In this document: in pieces, positions 20,358 to 30,110 of the stretch
How the letters are laid out: the number at the start of each line of letters is the position of its first letter
Position numbering within the stretch: the stretch's first letter is position 1
From: Akkermansia muciniphila
GTDB taxonomy: Bacteria; Verrucomicrobiota; Verrucomicrobiia; Verrucomicrobiales; Akkermansiaceae
DNA: 64,000 nucleotides
Direction: 5' to 3'
Assembly (NCBI GenBank): GCA_947624785.1
Contig: CANQLV010000006.1
Span: 159,264 to 223,263 of the forward strand
Made by a program: the position numbers and the translations under genes
The notes under the pieces: generated by a model
The model's input: only the letters and a program-made list of their open reading frames with translations
The model's database searches: none
Told to the model about the DNA's origin: nothing

Positions 20358-21044
20358 ATGAATGTGCCTTCATTGCAACCCCAGAACGAGTCCCAGCCTG
20401 ACGAGCAGACACTTTCCCAATATGCCGAACATACCAGGAAAAGCCTGATTGCGCGTCTGGAGAATTGGGAGGACCAGCGCACGTGGGATGAGTTTTACCG
20501 GACGTACTGGCGGCTTATTTATTCCGTCGCCCTGAAGGCCGGATTGAGGGAGGACGAAGCCTGGGACGTGGTGCAGGAGACCATTCTTTCCATCGCCAAG
20601 CAGAGCAAGAAGAATATTTACAAGCCGGAACAGGGTTCCTTCAAGCTCTGGCTCTGGAATATGACCCGCTGGCGCATCAACGACCAGTTCCGCAAGCGGA
20701 AGAAGGATACGGCCATGCTGATGAGCCCGGACGCCACGGAGAGCCAGGAACATCCCATCGACAAGATTCCGGACGAAGGGAAGAATAATTTTGACCAGGT
20801 GTGGGAGAGGGAGTGGCAGAATAACCTGCTCCAGGCGGCCCTGGAACGCGTCAAAGCGAAGGTGTCTCCCAAGCAGTTTCAAATTTTTGATTATTACGTG
20901 CTGCGGGAGTGGGACGCGGCGAAGGTGCGCCGACAGCTCGGCGTCACGATTGCCCAGGTTTACCTGGCGAAGCACCGGGTAGGAAGCGCCTTGAAGAAGG
21001 AGCTGCAATTCCTTCATTCCCAGGAAGAGGAGAAGGAGAGGTAG
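20358..21044 (+). CDS. ECF-like RNA polymerase sigma factor
   Basis: 228 residues. Region 2 is visible as WDEFYRTYWRLIYSVALKAG, DEAWDVVQETILSIAKQ and GSFKLWLWNMTRWRINDQFR; region 4 as LERVKAKVSPKQFQIFDYYV and AAKVRRQLGVTIAQVYLAKH. It has the two-region layout of ECF sigma factors, with about 30 extra N-terminal residues. No anti-sigma factor is adjacent. The next gene, a PP2C-type phosphatase 130 bp downstream, could act in the same control circuit, but only position suggests this. Confidence 0.85.
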   Translation: MNVPSLQPQNESQPDEQTLSQYAEHTRKSLIARLENWEDQRTWDEFYRTYWRLIYSVALKAGLREDEAWDVVQETILSIAKQSKKNIYKPEQGSFKLWLWNMTRWRINDQFRKRKKDTAMLMSPDATESQEHPIDKIPDEGKNNFDQVWEREWQNNLLQAALERVKAKVSPKQFQIFDYYVLREWDAAKVRRQLGVTIAQVYLAKHRVGSALKKELQFLHSQEEEKER

Positions 21045-21173
21045 GCGGATGCCGCCCCGGTGCGGCCGGACCCGTTTTCCGCTTTTCTCCTGCCGTTCCG
21101 TTTTTCAGGAATGATTCCCTTATTTTGCCTCTTGCCAAGGCAGAGGTTTTGTCGTTAGATAACGGCAACTGCA

Positions 21174-22811
21174 ATGCCGCCCTCACGCAACAGACATTCC
21201 GCCCAGAGAGTTTTTACCTGGGACAAGATCAAGATGGCCCTGGCGGCGGCGGAAGAAGGGTTTTATATCTGGAATATCAAAACGGGCGTCATCCATTACA
21301 CGGACCGCTGCCTGACCATGATGGGGGCCAGCCGCAAGGAGAAGGCCCCCAATATTTTCACCCAGCCGGAGCTTACCATCCACGAGGAGGACCAGGCCTT
21401 TTTTTCCCAGGAGGTGCGCCGTTACCTGGACGGCCATTCCCACATGCCCATGCGCATTGAAATACGCATGAAGAAGCTGAATTCCAAGAGCTGGAGCTGG
21501 GTCCGCATCAACGGCCTCGCGCGCAGGGACAAGCAGCGCCGCCCCGTCATGCTGGTAGGAGTGTGGGTCAACATTACCCGGCGCAAGACGGCGGAGCTGC
21601 GCGCCGCGGAAGACAGGGACCTGTTCCACACCCTGATTGAACACATTCCGGACAGCATTTATTTCAAGAACCGGGAATCGCGCTTCGTCCTGGCGAATAC
21701 CGCCACGGCCAATAAGCTGGGCGTGCCCACGCCGGCTGACCTGACCGGACGGACGGACGATTACTTTTTCGATCAAACGATGTCCGATGTTTCCCGCAAG
21801 GAGGAGCTGGACATCATGGCTACCGGACGCCCCATCCGCGCCCGCCTCCATCATGAGACATGGCTTCACAAGGATGATTCCTGGAGCCAGATCAGCAAGT
21901 TTCCTTGGTATGGCCGCAACGGGGACCTGAAGGGCATCGTGGGCATTTCCAGCGACGTCACCAAGCTGGTGAAGACGGAGATCAAGGCCACGGAAACAGC
22001 GCGTATTCTGGAAGAGCGCAACAAGTCCCTGGAGAAGGAGATAGATTTGGCCCGGGAAATCCAGTTCGCCCTGCTTCCCTATGAGATTCCCTCCCGCTCC
22101 CATACGGACCACGGCCTGACGCGCCATGTGGATTTCCACCACATTTTCACGCCTTCGGAGGGAGTGGCGGGCGACTGGTTCGATGCCTTTCCCGTGGGCA
22201 GTTCCGGCGTAGGCGCCATTGTCTGCGACGTGATGGGCCACGGCATCCGCGCCGCCCTGATCGCTTCCATGCTTCGCGGCCTGATGGAGCAGTTGTCCCA
22301 TCTGGCGGACAATCCGGCGGCTTTTCTGTCTTCCCTCAACCACCAGCTTGCCAAAATTCTGCAACGGGCGAATACCACGATGTTCGCCTCCGCCGTTTAT
22401 ATTTACCTGGATTTGGAAACCGGCGTCATGACCGCCTCCACGGCAGGACACCCGCATCCCATTATCCTGGGGCCGGACGGAGTTGCCCGCAAGATGCCGC
22501 TGCCCAGGGGTATCGCCCTGGGGCTGCTGGATGACGCCACGTACCAGAACGCCCAGTTCCCCCTCCTGGCGGGTTCCCGCGTCCTGATGTATACGGACGG
22601 CCTGACGGAAGCCGCCAATCCGGAAGGGGAAGAGCTGGGCGTGGAGAGGCTGATCGATTATTTCAATAATTCTTCTCCCCAGAGCACCAAGGATTTTGTT
22701 CATCAGGCCCTTACCTGCGTAGCCAAATTCACCGGCTGCACCAACCAGGCCGACGATATCTGCATGCTGGGCATCAGCTATTCCGAACACGAGGCCAAGC
22801 CGGGGCGTTAA
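21174..22811 (+). CDS. PAS-domain PP2C (SpoIIE/RsbU-type) serine phosphatase
   Basis: 545 residues, no membrane segment. A first PAS domain covers about 15-140 and a second about 145-270, both ending in PAC-like strands (GVWVNITRRK; GIVGISSDVTK). A helical linker (about 270-300) leads to the phosphatase. There AGDWFDAF near residue 332 and AIVCDVMGHG carry metal-binding Asp residues, followed by ASTAGHPHPIIL, YTDGLTEA (near 472) and QADDICML (near 527). Such proteins dephosphorylate anti-sigma antagonists in partner-switching pathways in response to a PAS signal. No kinase or antagonist gene is in the window. Confidence 0.9.
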   Translation: MPPSRNRHSAQRVFTWDKIKMALAAAEEGFYIWNIKTGVIHYTDRCLTMMGASRKEKAPNIFTQPELTIHEEDQAFFSQEVRRYLDGHSHMPMRIEIRMKKLNSKSWSWVRINGLARRDKQRRPVMLVGVWVNITRRKTAELRAAEDRDLFHTLIEHIPDSIYFKNRESRFVLANTATANKLGVPTPADLTGRTDDYFFDQTMSDVSRKEELDIMATGRPIRARLHHETWLHKDDSWSQISKFPWYGRNGDLKGIVGISSDVTKLVKTEIKATETARILEERNKSLEKEIDLAREIQFALLPYEIPSRSHTDHGLTRHVDFHHIFTPSEGVAGDWFDAFPVGSSGVGAIVCDVMGHGIRAALIASMLRGLMEQLSHLADNPAAFLSSLNHQLAKILQRANTTMFASAVYIYLDLETGVMTASTAGHPHPIILGPDGVARKMPLPRGIALGLLDDATYQNAQFPLLAGSRVLMYTDGLTEAANPEGEELGVERLIDYFNNSSPQSTKDFVHQALTCVAKFTGCTNQADDICMLGISYSEHEAKPGR

Positions 22812-23249
22812 CAAACCCGGTTCCTCCCTTTTCCGGATATTTACCTCTTTCCCTCCTTTTTTGCTGGGGAAAAATCCACATTCCGTCCGCCTGAAAACAG
22901 GAATCATTCAAGCAGGAAGACCATTTCCCGGAAGGGCGGTCAGCCAAGTTTTCCTTTTTCCCAAAGAGTTCTGCCGGCAGGGAGGCGCATTCTTCCCGCA
23001 AGGCCGCAGATATCTCCCGCCAGGTGAAAAACGACAGGAACGGCTTTCAATTTTCCCGCAGGGCCGGAATACGCCTGCTCTCTTTTCAGTAAACCAGATT
23101 CAAGAACTACCTTTCCAATCTTTCCCAAGCCGCATTCCGGAATTCCCGCCGCCAGGAATTTCGCGAACATCATCTTCCTGACCAATGCTTAAAAGCCAGC
23201 GGGATATGGCCAGACCATTTTCCCCATGCCGCCAAATGGGCAGAAGCCG
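22812..23249. other. Spacer between the PP2C gene and the MFS gene
   Basis: 438 bp between converging genes. No ORF with family features, no tRNA and no strong hairpin with a T tract were seen. Confidence 0.5.
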
Positions 23250-24512
23250 TCAGGTTGTTTCTGGGCAATCATCCGGGGAGAATTTGAAATTGCGCCAGAA
23301 CGGAACGCTCAGCATCCAGATGGAGAACAAGGCTTCCAGCCCTCCCGCCATGATGATCGTCGCCTGGACTCCCCAGACATCCACCACGGCGCCCCAGCCC
23401 ATGGCGGCCAAAGGCTGCACCCCAATCGTAACGATGCTGAACAGCCCCAGAATGGCTGATTTGCGTTCCGGCGGAGCCAGAAGCTGCACGGCGGATGAAG
23501 AGGTGACGAAGAGGGAGGAGGTCGCCAGACCGGCAAAGAAGAAGCAGAGGGCCTGTATTTCCACCACGGGAATGATGCCGGCCACGCATAACGCGCTCCC
23601 CATCCACAGCGTGCCCGAGGAGAGCTTTGCCCCCACCCTGTCGCTTTTGCGCGCAAACGGCAGGACAAAGAGGATGCTCACCATGGCCCCGGCCCCGACT
23701 GCTCCCAGAATGAGGCCGGTATTCCTGGGGTTCCCGTGCATCAATGCCGGAACAATCTGGTACAGAGATTGCCCGCAGATGTTCTGAATGAGCGCGCTGA
23801 TCATGATGAAGAGCAGGCTGCGCGTGGAAAGCACCGCCTTGAGCCCGGAGGCCTTTCTTCCGGCCCCGCGCTGCTTTTTAGGGGCGGAGGTATCCGCAAC
23901 GCGTCCTTTCAGAGCCACCAGGCAGCCTATCAACGGCAGGCTTGCCACTACATTGCCGCCAAAGGCGGTTCCGGCTCCCCATTCTGCAATGATGTAGCCG
24001 GCCAGCGCCGGACCTACGGCCCGGCACGTGTTGAATACCAGGGAGTACATGCCCACGGCCTCCTGCAACTGCCTGCGCGGGATGAGATCGCCCACAAAAG
24101 CCTGCTGCGTGGGAAAGCCCACCGTCTGGTTGACGCCCATGGCCAGCCCGGCGGCGTATAGGTGCCATAGCTGGAGCATGTCCAGCATCGTCAGCAGAAA
24201 CAGGGCTACGGCCACCAGCCATTGGACGCACTGCACGGCTATGAGCAGTTTTCTCCGGTCAAAACGGTCTCCCAGCCCGGCCAGCAGCATGCCGCCCAGA
24301 AAGAAAGGGAGCGCGTTCAGGGCGGCCAGCAGCCCCACTGCCGTGGCGGAGCCTCCGGAAATGTCGTACACAAGAATGCCCATGGCCGTCACCTGCAGCC
24401 ACATCCCGATCAGGGCGGAGGCCTGTCCGGACCAGAAGATTTGCAGGTTCCTCACCTGAAGGGGCTTGAAGAAGCCCAGCCAGTCATTCAGCCATTTCAT
24501 CAGCTCCGCCAT
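23250..24512 (-). CDS. Major facilitator superfamily transporter
   Basis: 420 residues with 12 predicted helices. The MFS signature after helix 2 is present as GGMLLAGLGDRFDRRKLLIA. The pattern of helices resembles the EntS / MFS_3 exporter group. A basic cytoplasmic loop (PKKQRGAGRKASG) separates the two halves. Likely an exporter of a small molecule. It stands alone: nearest genes are a phosphatase and a secreted peptidase. Confidence 0.85.
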   Translation of the reverse strand: MAELMKWLNDWLGFFKPLQVRNLQIFWSGQASALIGMWLQVTAMGILVYDISGGSATAVGLLAALNALPFFLGGMLLAGLGDRFDRRKLLIAVQCVQWLVAVALFLLTMLDMLQLWHLYAAGLAMGVNQTVGFPTQQAFVGDLIPRRQLQEAVGMYSLVFNTCRAVGPALAGYIIAEWGAGTAFGGNVVASLPLIGCLVALKGRVADTSAPKKQRGAGRKASGLKAVLSTRSLLFIMISALIQNICGQSLYQIVPALMHGNPRNTGLILGAVGAGAMVSILFVLPFARKSDRVGAKLSSGTLWMGSALCVAGIIPVVEIQALCFFFAGLATSSLFVTSSSAVQLLAPPERKSAILGLFSIVTIGVQPLAAMGWGAVVDVWGVQATIIMAGGLEALFSIWMLSVPFWRNFKFSPDDCPETT

Positions 24513-24583
24513 CCTAGCCCCCGCCGCCGGAACCGTCCAGACGCGAGTGCGGCAACGGAAGCCCTCATAATCCCGGAACCCTT

Positions 24584-26530
24584 TTATTCCTCCGCGGTAT
24601 AACAGGCCGGGTAGTCCTTGGAAGGCAGCCAGACGGGGAGATCTTTCATCCTGTCCGCGGCGCGTTCGGAAACCGGCATGCGCCAGATTTTAAAGAAAGG
24701 CCCCATGTTCTTTCCCGTGACCTTGGAGAAGGCGTTCATGACCCATTCCCATTTTTTTTCATCGCTCAGCTTGCCGTTGTCGTACGGCTTGTCATGGAAT
24801 TGAAGGGCCACCTGCCGGAAAGCGTCAAATCCCAGATAGTACATCAGCTCCACCCAGAAGAAGAGCTGCACCTTGTTGGGCGCTTCATTGTAGGTCTGGG
24901 CGCCGGAGAAGTATTTTTTCATCTCAGCGCTCATGCCATACGGCCCCATACCGCCGCCCCAGCAGGATTCAAAGTTTTTCCCGGTGCCCATTACCTCGCA
25001 GACCATGGAAAAGATGTTGACGGATACTTCCGTCTGGCCCTCCATCGTAAACGGGGGCGACTGGTGATTATGCCCCAGTTCATGCCACAGCCCCCAGCTT
25101 CCGGACTGGATGATGGAGCCGCTGGCAATGGAGTCCGTCCAGTCCTTCGTGGCCATGGCGGGATAACCGGAATGCCCGGCCCCGGCGGAAATCTGCCTGT
25201 CCACGACAAAACGCATCGGGTGATGCAGGCGGTCCGGCTTGGTGTCCCATCCCATGATCCAGTCCTGGAGGGCCATGTTTTTTTGCAGGAATTCAGCCGT
25301 TTTCTGAACATCCGGACACCGCTTCAACTGCTCCACGGGCATCGTGACAATGAGGCGGGGCATGCAGATTTCCCCCCACGGCGCCTTGGCATTTTCCAGT
25401 TGTTCAGCCCATTGTTCCGGAGTGGTCTTCCCCATGACGAACAGAGGGGCCGGTACGGCTCCGGAAATCTGAACCTTGAATACTTTTCCCCGTTTGGAAC
25501 GCTGGCCCACATTCACGTAAACCAGGCCGCCCATCGGGTTCACCATTTTCACGCGGCCCCGGTCCGCCGGAACCTGCATGGTTATTTCCGGAACCCTTTT
25601 CCATTCGTTCAGCTTGTGCAGGCTGTCCGTATGGCACCCTATGCGCACGCTGACAGTGCTGTCCTTGGGCGCGCCGGACAGGGAACAGGAGATTTCCGCC
25701 CCGGGCGGCGCATACAACCCCGTACTGTGCCAGCCGCCGATGTTGGAATCTATTTCCACCGTCCTTCTGACCGTCTGGACCCCGTCCTCCGGAACGCCGG
25801 GAAAATCTTTCGCCGCCGGGCACGCCTTCAGGGAGGAAAGCTTGGCGTCCTTCCATTCCCGGCATTTTTCCAGAAGCTCCTGCATGCGCCGGGTGTCATT
25901 CCCGCTTTTCCACGGGGCGGCTCCGGTGGGGAATTCCTCCATTCCCGCCATTTTTTCCGCCTTGTCCCAGGACCATGTTTCCAGCGGCTTGTCCTTATCC
26001 GCCTGAATTTCATCTCTGGAGGGGATTGAGTAGATGGAAAGCTCCGGCATCCGGTTCTTCACGGCCTGGGGAAAACGCCCCTCCGGTTCCGGCTGCTCTT
26101 CTTCCACAGGGATGTTTTCCTCCTGCCTGCGGGCCTGTTCCTCACGTTCGCGCCGTTCCAGCTCCTCCCTCCTCTTCTTTTCCTTCTCTTCGCGTTCAGC
26201 CTGCTCCCGGAGCTTTTGAGCCGCTGCCGCAGCCTGCCGTTCCTTCTTTTCCCTGGCTTCCTCCCGCGCCTTCTCCTCTGCCTGCCGCTCCTTTTCCTTC
26301 TTCTCCCTGATTTCCCGCTCACGCTGCATTCTCTGTTTTTCAGCGGCTTCCCTAGCCTTCTTCTCCTTCATTTTACGCTCGGCAGTCAATTCCTGGGCGG
26401 CTTTCCTTTTTGCCAGGTTATCCTGGTACACATAATAGCCGGCTCCCGCGCCGCAAACCAGCAGAAGCACTAAAAACCAGCCTACGGCGGAACCTCTGGA
26501 GACGCTTCGGGAAAAAGAAGGAATATTCAT
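24584..26530 (-). CDS. Membrane-anchored M60-family metallopeptidase with a charged coiled-coil stalk
   Basis: 648 residues. Residues 17-36 form one membrane helix without a cleavage site. Residues about 40-145 are almost only Lys, Glu, Arg, Ala and Gln in heptads, a long single helix. After a linker and a beta-rich region comes the M60 catalytic domain: LWHELGHNHQ with zinc ligands His483 and His487, Glu484 as base, and a third acidic ligand likely in EGQTEVSVN. The M60 family cleaves mucin-type O-glycoproteins, and Akkermansia encodes several. The anchored stalk is unusual, since most are secreted with carbohydrate-binding modules. It could act as a periplasmic or surface-tethered mucinase. 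Confidence 0.85.
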   Translation of the reverse strand: MNIPSFSRSVSRGSAVGWFLVLLLVCGAGAGYYVYQDNLAKRKAAQELTAERKMKEKKAREAAEKQRMQREREIREKKEKERQAEEKAREEAREKKERQAAAAAQKLREQAEREEKEKKRREELERREREEQARRQEENIPVEEEQPEPEGRFPQAVKNRMPELSIYSIPSRDEIQADKDKPLETWSWDKAEKMAGMEEFPTGAAPWKSGNDTRRMQELLEKCREWKDAKLSSLKACPAAKDFPGVPEDGVQTVRRTVEIDSNIGGWHSTGLYAPPGAEISCSLSGAPKDSTVSVRIGCHTDSLHKLNEWKRVPEITMQVPADRGRVKMVNPMGGLVYVNVGQRSKRGKVFKVQISGAVPAPLFVMGKTTPEQWAEQLENAKAPWGEICMPRLIVTMPVEQLKRCPDVQKTAEFLQKNMALQDWIMGWDTKPDRLHHPMRFVVDRQISAGAGHSGYPAMATKDWTDSIASGSIIQSGSWGLWHELGHNHQSPPFTMEGQTEVSVNIFSMVCEVMGTGKNFESCWGGGMGPYGMSAEMKKYFSGAQTYNEAPNKVQLFFWVELMYYLGFDAFRQVALQFHDKPYDNGKLSDEKKWEWVMNAFSKVTGKNMGPFFKIWRMPVSERAADRMKDLPVWLPSKDYPACYTAEE

Positions 26531-26672
26531 GTGATCGGAATTCGGAATGAATCGTCATCATTTCTGCATCGCAGACATTTCTTGTCAATACGATTCTTCC
26601 TTTTCCGCGGGAGCTTTCATGGAAAGAACATGCCGGAAACCGATTTCCCCCGCATCCGGCACCCCCCGTTTT

Positions 26673-27548
26673 TCAAGCTTCCGTCTCCGGAATCTCCGCC
26701 TTCATCCCGAAATGGGGGAACGCTCCATGCATCAGGCCGTCCAGCACGCCGCGGGTGCGCGGTTCCGGGCTGATGTATCCATGGCCGCAGGCTACCATGG
26801 CTTTTACTTCCTCCGCCGCATTGGAGGGGCAGCACCGGAACGCTTCCGGCAGATGGCGCATGGCGTCCAGGTCATTGTGCCCGTCTCCGAAGATGGCCGC
26901 ATGGACGGGAGGCACACCGAACCGTGAGGCTACAAAAGCCAGGGAAGTCCCCTTGTTGTAGTCGCGGTGGCTGAAACGCAGGTAGGGGCCCGCCCTCTGC
27001 GTGACGATTTCATCATACGGACCAACCGTGTCCCGAATGACGCAGGAGACGTCATCCAGCCCGCAGGCATCGTTCACCACCAGGGAAAAAGCGTCATTGG
27101 CCTGTCTGCGGAGTTCCAGCCCGGAGAACCGGTGTTCCAGATGGTCCATCAATGATTCCAGCATGCCGCCGTAACGGGTGAACAGGTCGTCATGGGCAAC
27201 GGCGCAGGCGTCGTTCCACGGAACGCCGGGCATCAGTCGCCCTTCCGCATCCGCCAGATGAACGTTCCGTTCCATCGTCACCGTAAAATCCGGGGCAAAC
27301 GCTTCCGGATTATCCTGGAACATGTCCATCAGCCCTTCCCGCAGGTAAACGGGGTCCCTCCCCGTATTGATGCCCCAGAGCACGCCGTACCGCTCCCGGA
27401 GTCCACGCATGGTTCTGAAAAAAACGCGTCTTTCCTCCGCAGGGCCGCCCAGCGTGAACAGGGTATCGTCAAAGTCAAAGGAGAAGAGGTACCGGGGCAG
27501 TCCGGGCCTGGGCAACGCACGGACCGGCAGAAAACGCATCAGTTCCAT
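26673..27548 (-). CDS. HAD-superfamily phosphatase (Cof/SPP-like)
   Basis: 291 residues with the complete HAD set: FSFDFDDTLF (nucleophile and acid Asp), GINTGRD (motif II Thr), DYNKGTSL (motif III Lys) and FGDGHNDLDAM (motif IV). The large cap between motifs II and III is type C2, as in Cof and sucrose-phosphate phosphatases. It starts 1 bp after the OmpA-like gene ends, so it is probably in that operon. Substrate is likely a sugar phosphate, not known. Confidence 0.85.
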   Translation of the reverse strand: MELMRFLPVRALPRPGLPRYLFSFDFDDTLFTLGGPAEERRVFFRTMRGLRERYGVLWGINTGRDPVYLREGLMDMFQDNPEAFAPDFTVTMERNVHLADAEGRLMPGVPWNDACAVAHDDLFTRYGGMLESLMDHLEHRFSGLELRRQANDAFSLVVNDACGLDDVSCVIRDTVGPYDEIVTQRAGPYLRFSHRDYNKGTSLAFVASRFGVPPVHAAIFGDGHNDLDAMRHLPEAFRCCPSNAAEEVKAMVACGHGYISPEPRTRGVLDGLMHGAFPHFGMKAEIPETEA

Positions 27549-27549
27549 T

Positions 27550-29001
27550 TCAGGCCAGTCCTCCCTTCACCACGGCGCGCCTCTCCGCATGCGCGACGGG
27601 TTCCGCCAGCGGAATATCCTCCTCCACCGGCTCCGCCGAAGGAATGTGTTCTTCCACGGGTTCAGCGGAAGGAATGGTTTCCGGAACGGGTTCCGCCTCG
27701 GGGATGACTTCCTGCCGTGGCTCGGGCTTCTCCCGGCGTCCCGGTGCAGAGGGAGCGGGACGGGCTGCCGGGGGGGCGGACGGCGGACGCACCGCAGGGG
27801 CCGTTTTCCTTTCTCCTGCGGAAGCGGGGATTCTGGCCTCCGCGCCCACGCCGGCCCGCACCTGGCGGGCAATGGGGGTATTCATATCCACCGCATACGT
27901 GACGGGCAGGCTCCCGGCGGGAATTTCCTCTCCCGGCTTGCGCATGTGGATTTCCACCCTGCGGTTGGCAGCCTGGGCGTTCCGGTCACCCTTCGTGGAG
28001 ACTACCGGGCGGGAGGCCCCGCAGGCGCGTATGTAGAGCCTGCATTCCCCGTTCGGGCGCGTCAGGGCGATACCGTTGTCCTTCAGCCACTGGCGCACGG
28101 CATTGGCCCGCATCAGGGAGAGCACGGCGTTATATTCCCCGGAACCGAAGCTGTCCGTATGCCCCTCCACAATGAAAATCGTGTCCGGGTTTTTCATCAT
28201 CAGCCCGGCGAGCTGAAGCATGCTGAGGCGCGCGGAATTTTTCATCACTGCCTTGTTGTATTCAAACAGAAGGTCCGCGCCCAGCCTGCTGTAACCGCTG
28301 TCCTTGCCCAGGGAGGACTGGGCCATCAACTGGGAAAGCGATTTACTGCCGTCCGGCAGGTGGGAATCATCCTGGCCCCCAGCCCCCTTGAGCTTGTTGT
28401 TGTACCATTCGTCCGGGTTGGCCATGTCCGGCTCCGCCGTCTTGATAGTCGCCGGGCTGGCGGAAGTTTTCAGCATCTCGGGTGGAGAAGGTTCAGGCAG
28501 TCCCTTCGCGACGGCATTCATGTCCACCTGCGGCATTTTGGGGGCGAGGGATTCCGGCGGGGACGGAGTAGCCGGATCGGCGGAAAAGCTGGTTTCCCCC
28601 GGAGCGATCACCACCTGTTCCGGCAGCATGTCCTCCAGGTCCGGCAATTCCGGCGGCACTTCCTCAAGCTGTTCGATATCCGGTTTTTCAACCACTTCCG
28701 CCACATCCGGAGCGGGACGGTCGTCCGCTTTCAGCACGATTTTCTCAGGCAGCGGCTTCCGGTCCTCCTGAACCGTAGGTGCCTTGTGCACATGAATGCC
28801 CAGGTCAAACCAGCTCAGAACGATGAAGCCCAGGTAATGCACCAGCACAGCGGCAAGAAGGGCCCCCACCGCCACGGCGGCAAGATGGCGCGGCGCAGGC
28901 AGGATGAAACGGCTGCGCCTGCGGCGGTTCTCGCGAAGTTCACGGGTGTTTTCCTGATTGGCACTCACGGGATCATCAGCAAAAGGAAAGGCACGGTTCA
29001 T
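27550..29001 (-). CDS. OmpA-family peptidoglycan-binding protein with Pro/Glu-rich tail
   Basis: 483 residues. A cytoplasmic basic head, one membrane helix at about 40-63, a long Pro-rich linker (about 70-235), then an OmpA_C domain (about 245-375) with FIVEGHTDSFGSGEYN, LSLMRANAVRQWL and ANRRVEIHM. The tail repeats an 11-residue unit of the form EPVEE.IPSA four times (coded by 27595-27715). Domain order suggests an inner-membrane anchor that reaches to peptidoglycan. Its start overlaps the preceding gene by 4 bp. Confidence 0.85.
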   Translation of the reverse strand: MNRAFPFADDPVSANQENTRELRENRRRRSRFILPAPRHLAAVAVGALLAAVLVHYLGFIVLSWFDLGIHVHKAPTVQEDRKPLPEKIVLKADDRPAPDVAEVVEKPDIEQLEEVPPELPDLEDMLPEQVVIAPGETSFSADPATPSPPESLAPKMPQVDMNAVAKGLPEPSPPEMLKTSASPATIKTAEPDMANPDEWYNNKLKGAGGQDDSHLPDGSKSLSQLMAQSSLGKDSGYSRLGADLLFEYNKAVMKNSARLSMLQLAGLMMKNPDTIFIVEGHTDSFGSGEYNAVLSLMRANAVRQWLKDNGIALTRPNGECRLYIRACGASRPVVSTKGDRNAQAANRRVEIHMRKPGEEIPAGSLPVTYAVDMNTPIARQVRAGVGAEARIPASAGERKTAPAVRPPSAPPAARPAPSAPGRREKPEPRQEVIPEAEPVPETIPSAEPVEEHIPSAEPVEEDIPLAEPVAHAERRAVVKGGLA

Positions 29002-30110
29002 GAACCGGAAGGAGCGGTGCCCGTAGCAGGTGCACTGTAGGATTCATGGGGCAACACCCTGGGCATGGGCATGCGCGTATTCTCATGAATCCATTCCGCA
29101 ATGCCAGCCTGCAACTCGTCATCCCCGGCATAGACGTTGACCTTGTAGGTTTTCTCGAATTTCTCCCCTTTCTTCCCTTCAATGGAGTGGAGGAAGGTCC
29201 GTTCCCGGGTGCCGTAGGGCTCCCCTTCCCGGATGGATTCATAAAGTTGTTTTTTCTCGTTTCTCAGGGAATCGTAAATGCTCAGGCAATCCTCCAGCGT
29301 GGAGAAGAAGTACTGGTTCGTGCAGACCACCATAACGGGATAATCCAGTTTCAGGGCATCGTCCACGGGAGCCACGTCAAACGTACTGAAATCCGCACGC
29401 CAGTCCACGCCGGCATCCAGCAGCCAGTACGCGGCATAACACACGGGCTTGCCCCAGTCCTGCTCCATTTCCCGGACGGCCACGGTTTTCAGGGAAGGGA
29501 AGCAGTCCATGCTGACCATGCAGCGGATGCGGGGATCTTCAGACGCGGCTTTAAGCAACACGGCAGCCCCAAACCCCTGCCCTACGGCGGCCACGGGCGG
29601 CAATCCCCCCTGTTTCCGGGATACGGCGTCCAGCAGAGCCGTTACATCCGCATATTCCTTCAATCCGTATGTGCAGAATTTCCGGGCGTCGTTTTTCCCG
29701 CGCGGATTCCATACCAGGCACGTGTAACCGGCTCCGGTCAGCCCTTCCGCCAGCGGCAGGGAGCCTTTCACTCCCTGGTCCCAGGAGGTGGCTATCACCA
29801 CCAGCTCCGGCTTCGCCTCCAGATGCGGCATTTTTCCGCGCAGTTTCAAGGTATCCCGCACGCGGCTCTGGCGCGGGGACAAGGCCTCCGGACGCCCCGG
29901 ACGCACCAGATAGCCTTCAATGGCGGTACCGTCGGCGGAGACCGCTTCCACCGGCTCCATCACCAGGGAATCCGCAACGGGAGAAACGGCGGGTTCATCC
30001 CCCCCCACGGGAACGAGCAGCGGAGTGGACACATACCACGCAAACCACACCAGGACGCCCACCGCCGCCAGAAGGAGCAGAAGAAACAGTTGAACAAGAC
30101 GTTTGAACAT
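28998..30110 (-). CDS. Membrane-anchored alpha/beta-hydrolase-like protein, nucleophile apparently replaced
   Basis: 370 residues from the ATG at 30110, which starts MFKRLVQLFLLLLLAAVGVL, a clear membrane or signal segment; the frame runs further upstream (to 30398) without protein-like content. The fold is suggested by GYTCLVWNPRGKNDARKF, YADVTALLDAV and the elbow AAVGQGFGAAVLL. In active enzymes the elbow is GxSxG; here the central residue is Gly, so catalysis by the normal serine is unlikely. First gene of a set with the OmpA-like and HAD genes. It may be a structural or binding member of the family. Confidence 0.65.
   Translation of the reverse strand: MFKRLVQLFLLLLLAAVGVLVWFAWYVSTPLLVPVGGDEPAVSPVADSLVMEPVEAVSADGTAIEGYLVRPGRPEALSPRQSRVRDTLKLRGKMPHLEAKPELVVIATSWDQGVKGSLPLAEGLTGAGYTCLVWNPRGKNDARKFCTYGLKEYADVTALLDAVSRKQGGLPPVAAVGQGFGAAVLLKAASEDPRIRCMVSMDCFPSLKTVAVREMEQDWGKPVCYAAYWLLDAGVDWRADFSTFDVAPVDDALKLDYPVMVVCTNQYFFSTLEDCLSIYDSLRNEKKQLYESIREGEPYGTRERTFLHSIEGKKGEKFEKTYKVNVYAGDDELQAGIAEWIHENTRMPMPRVLPHESYSAPATGTAPSGS

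Noticed and set aside
21183..22907. Minus-strand ORF of 574 codons
   Set aside because: Antisense to the PP2C phosphatase gene, which has all catalytic motifs.
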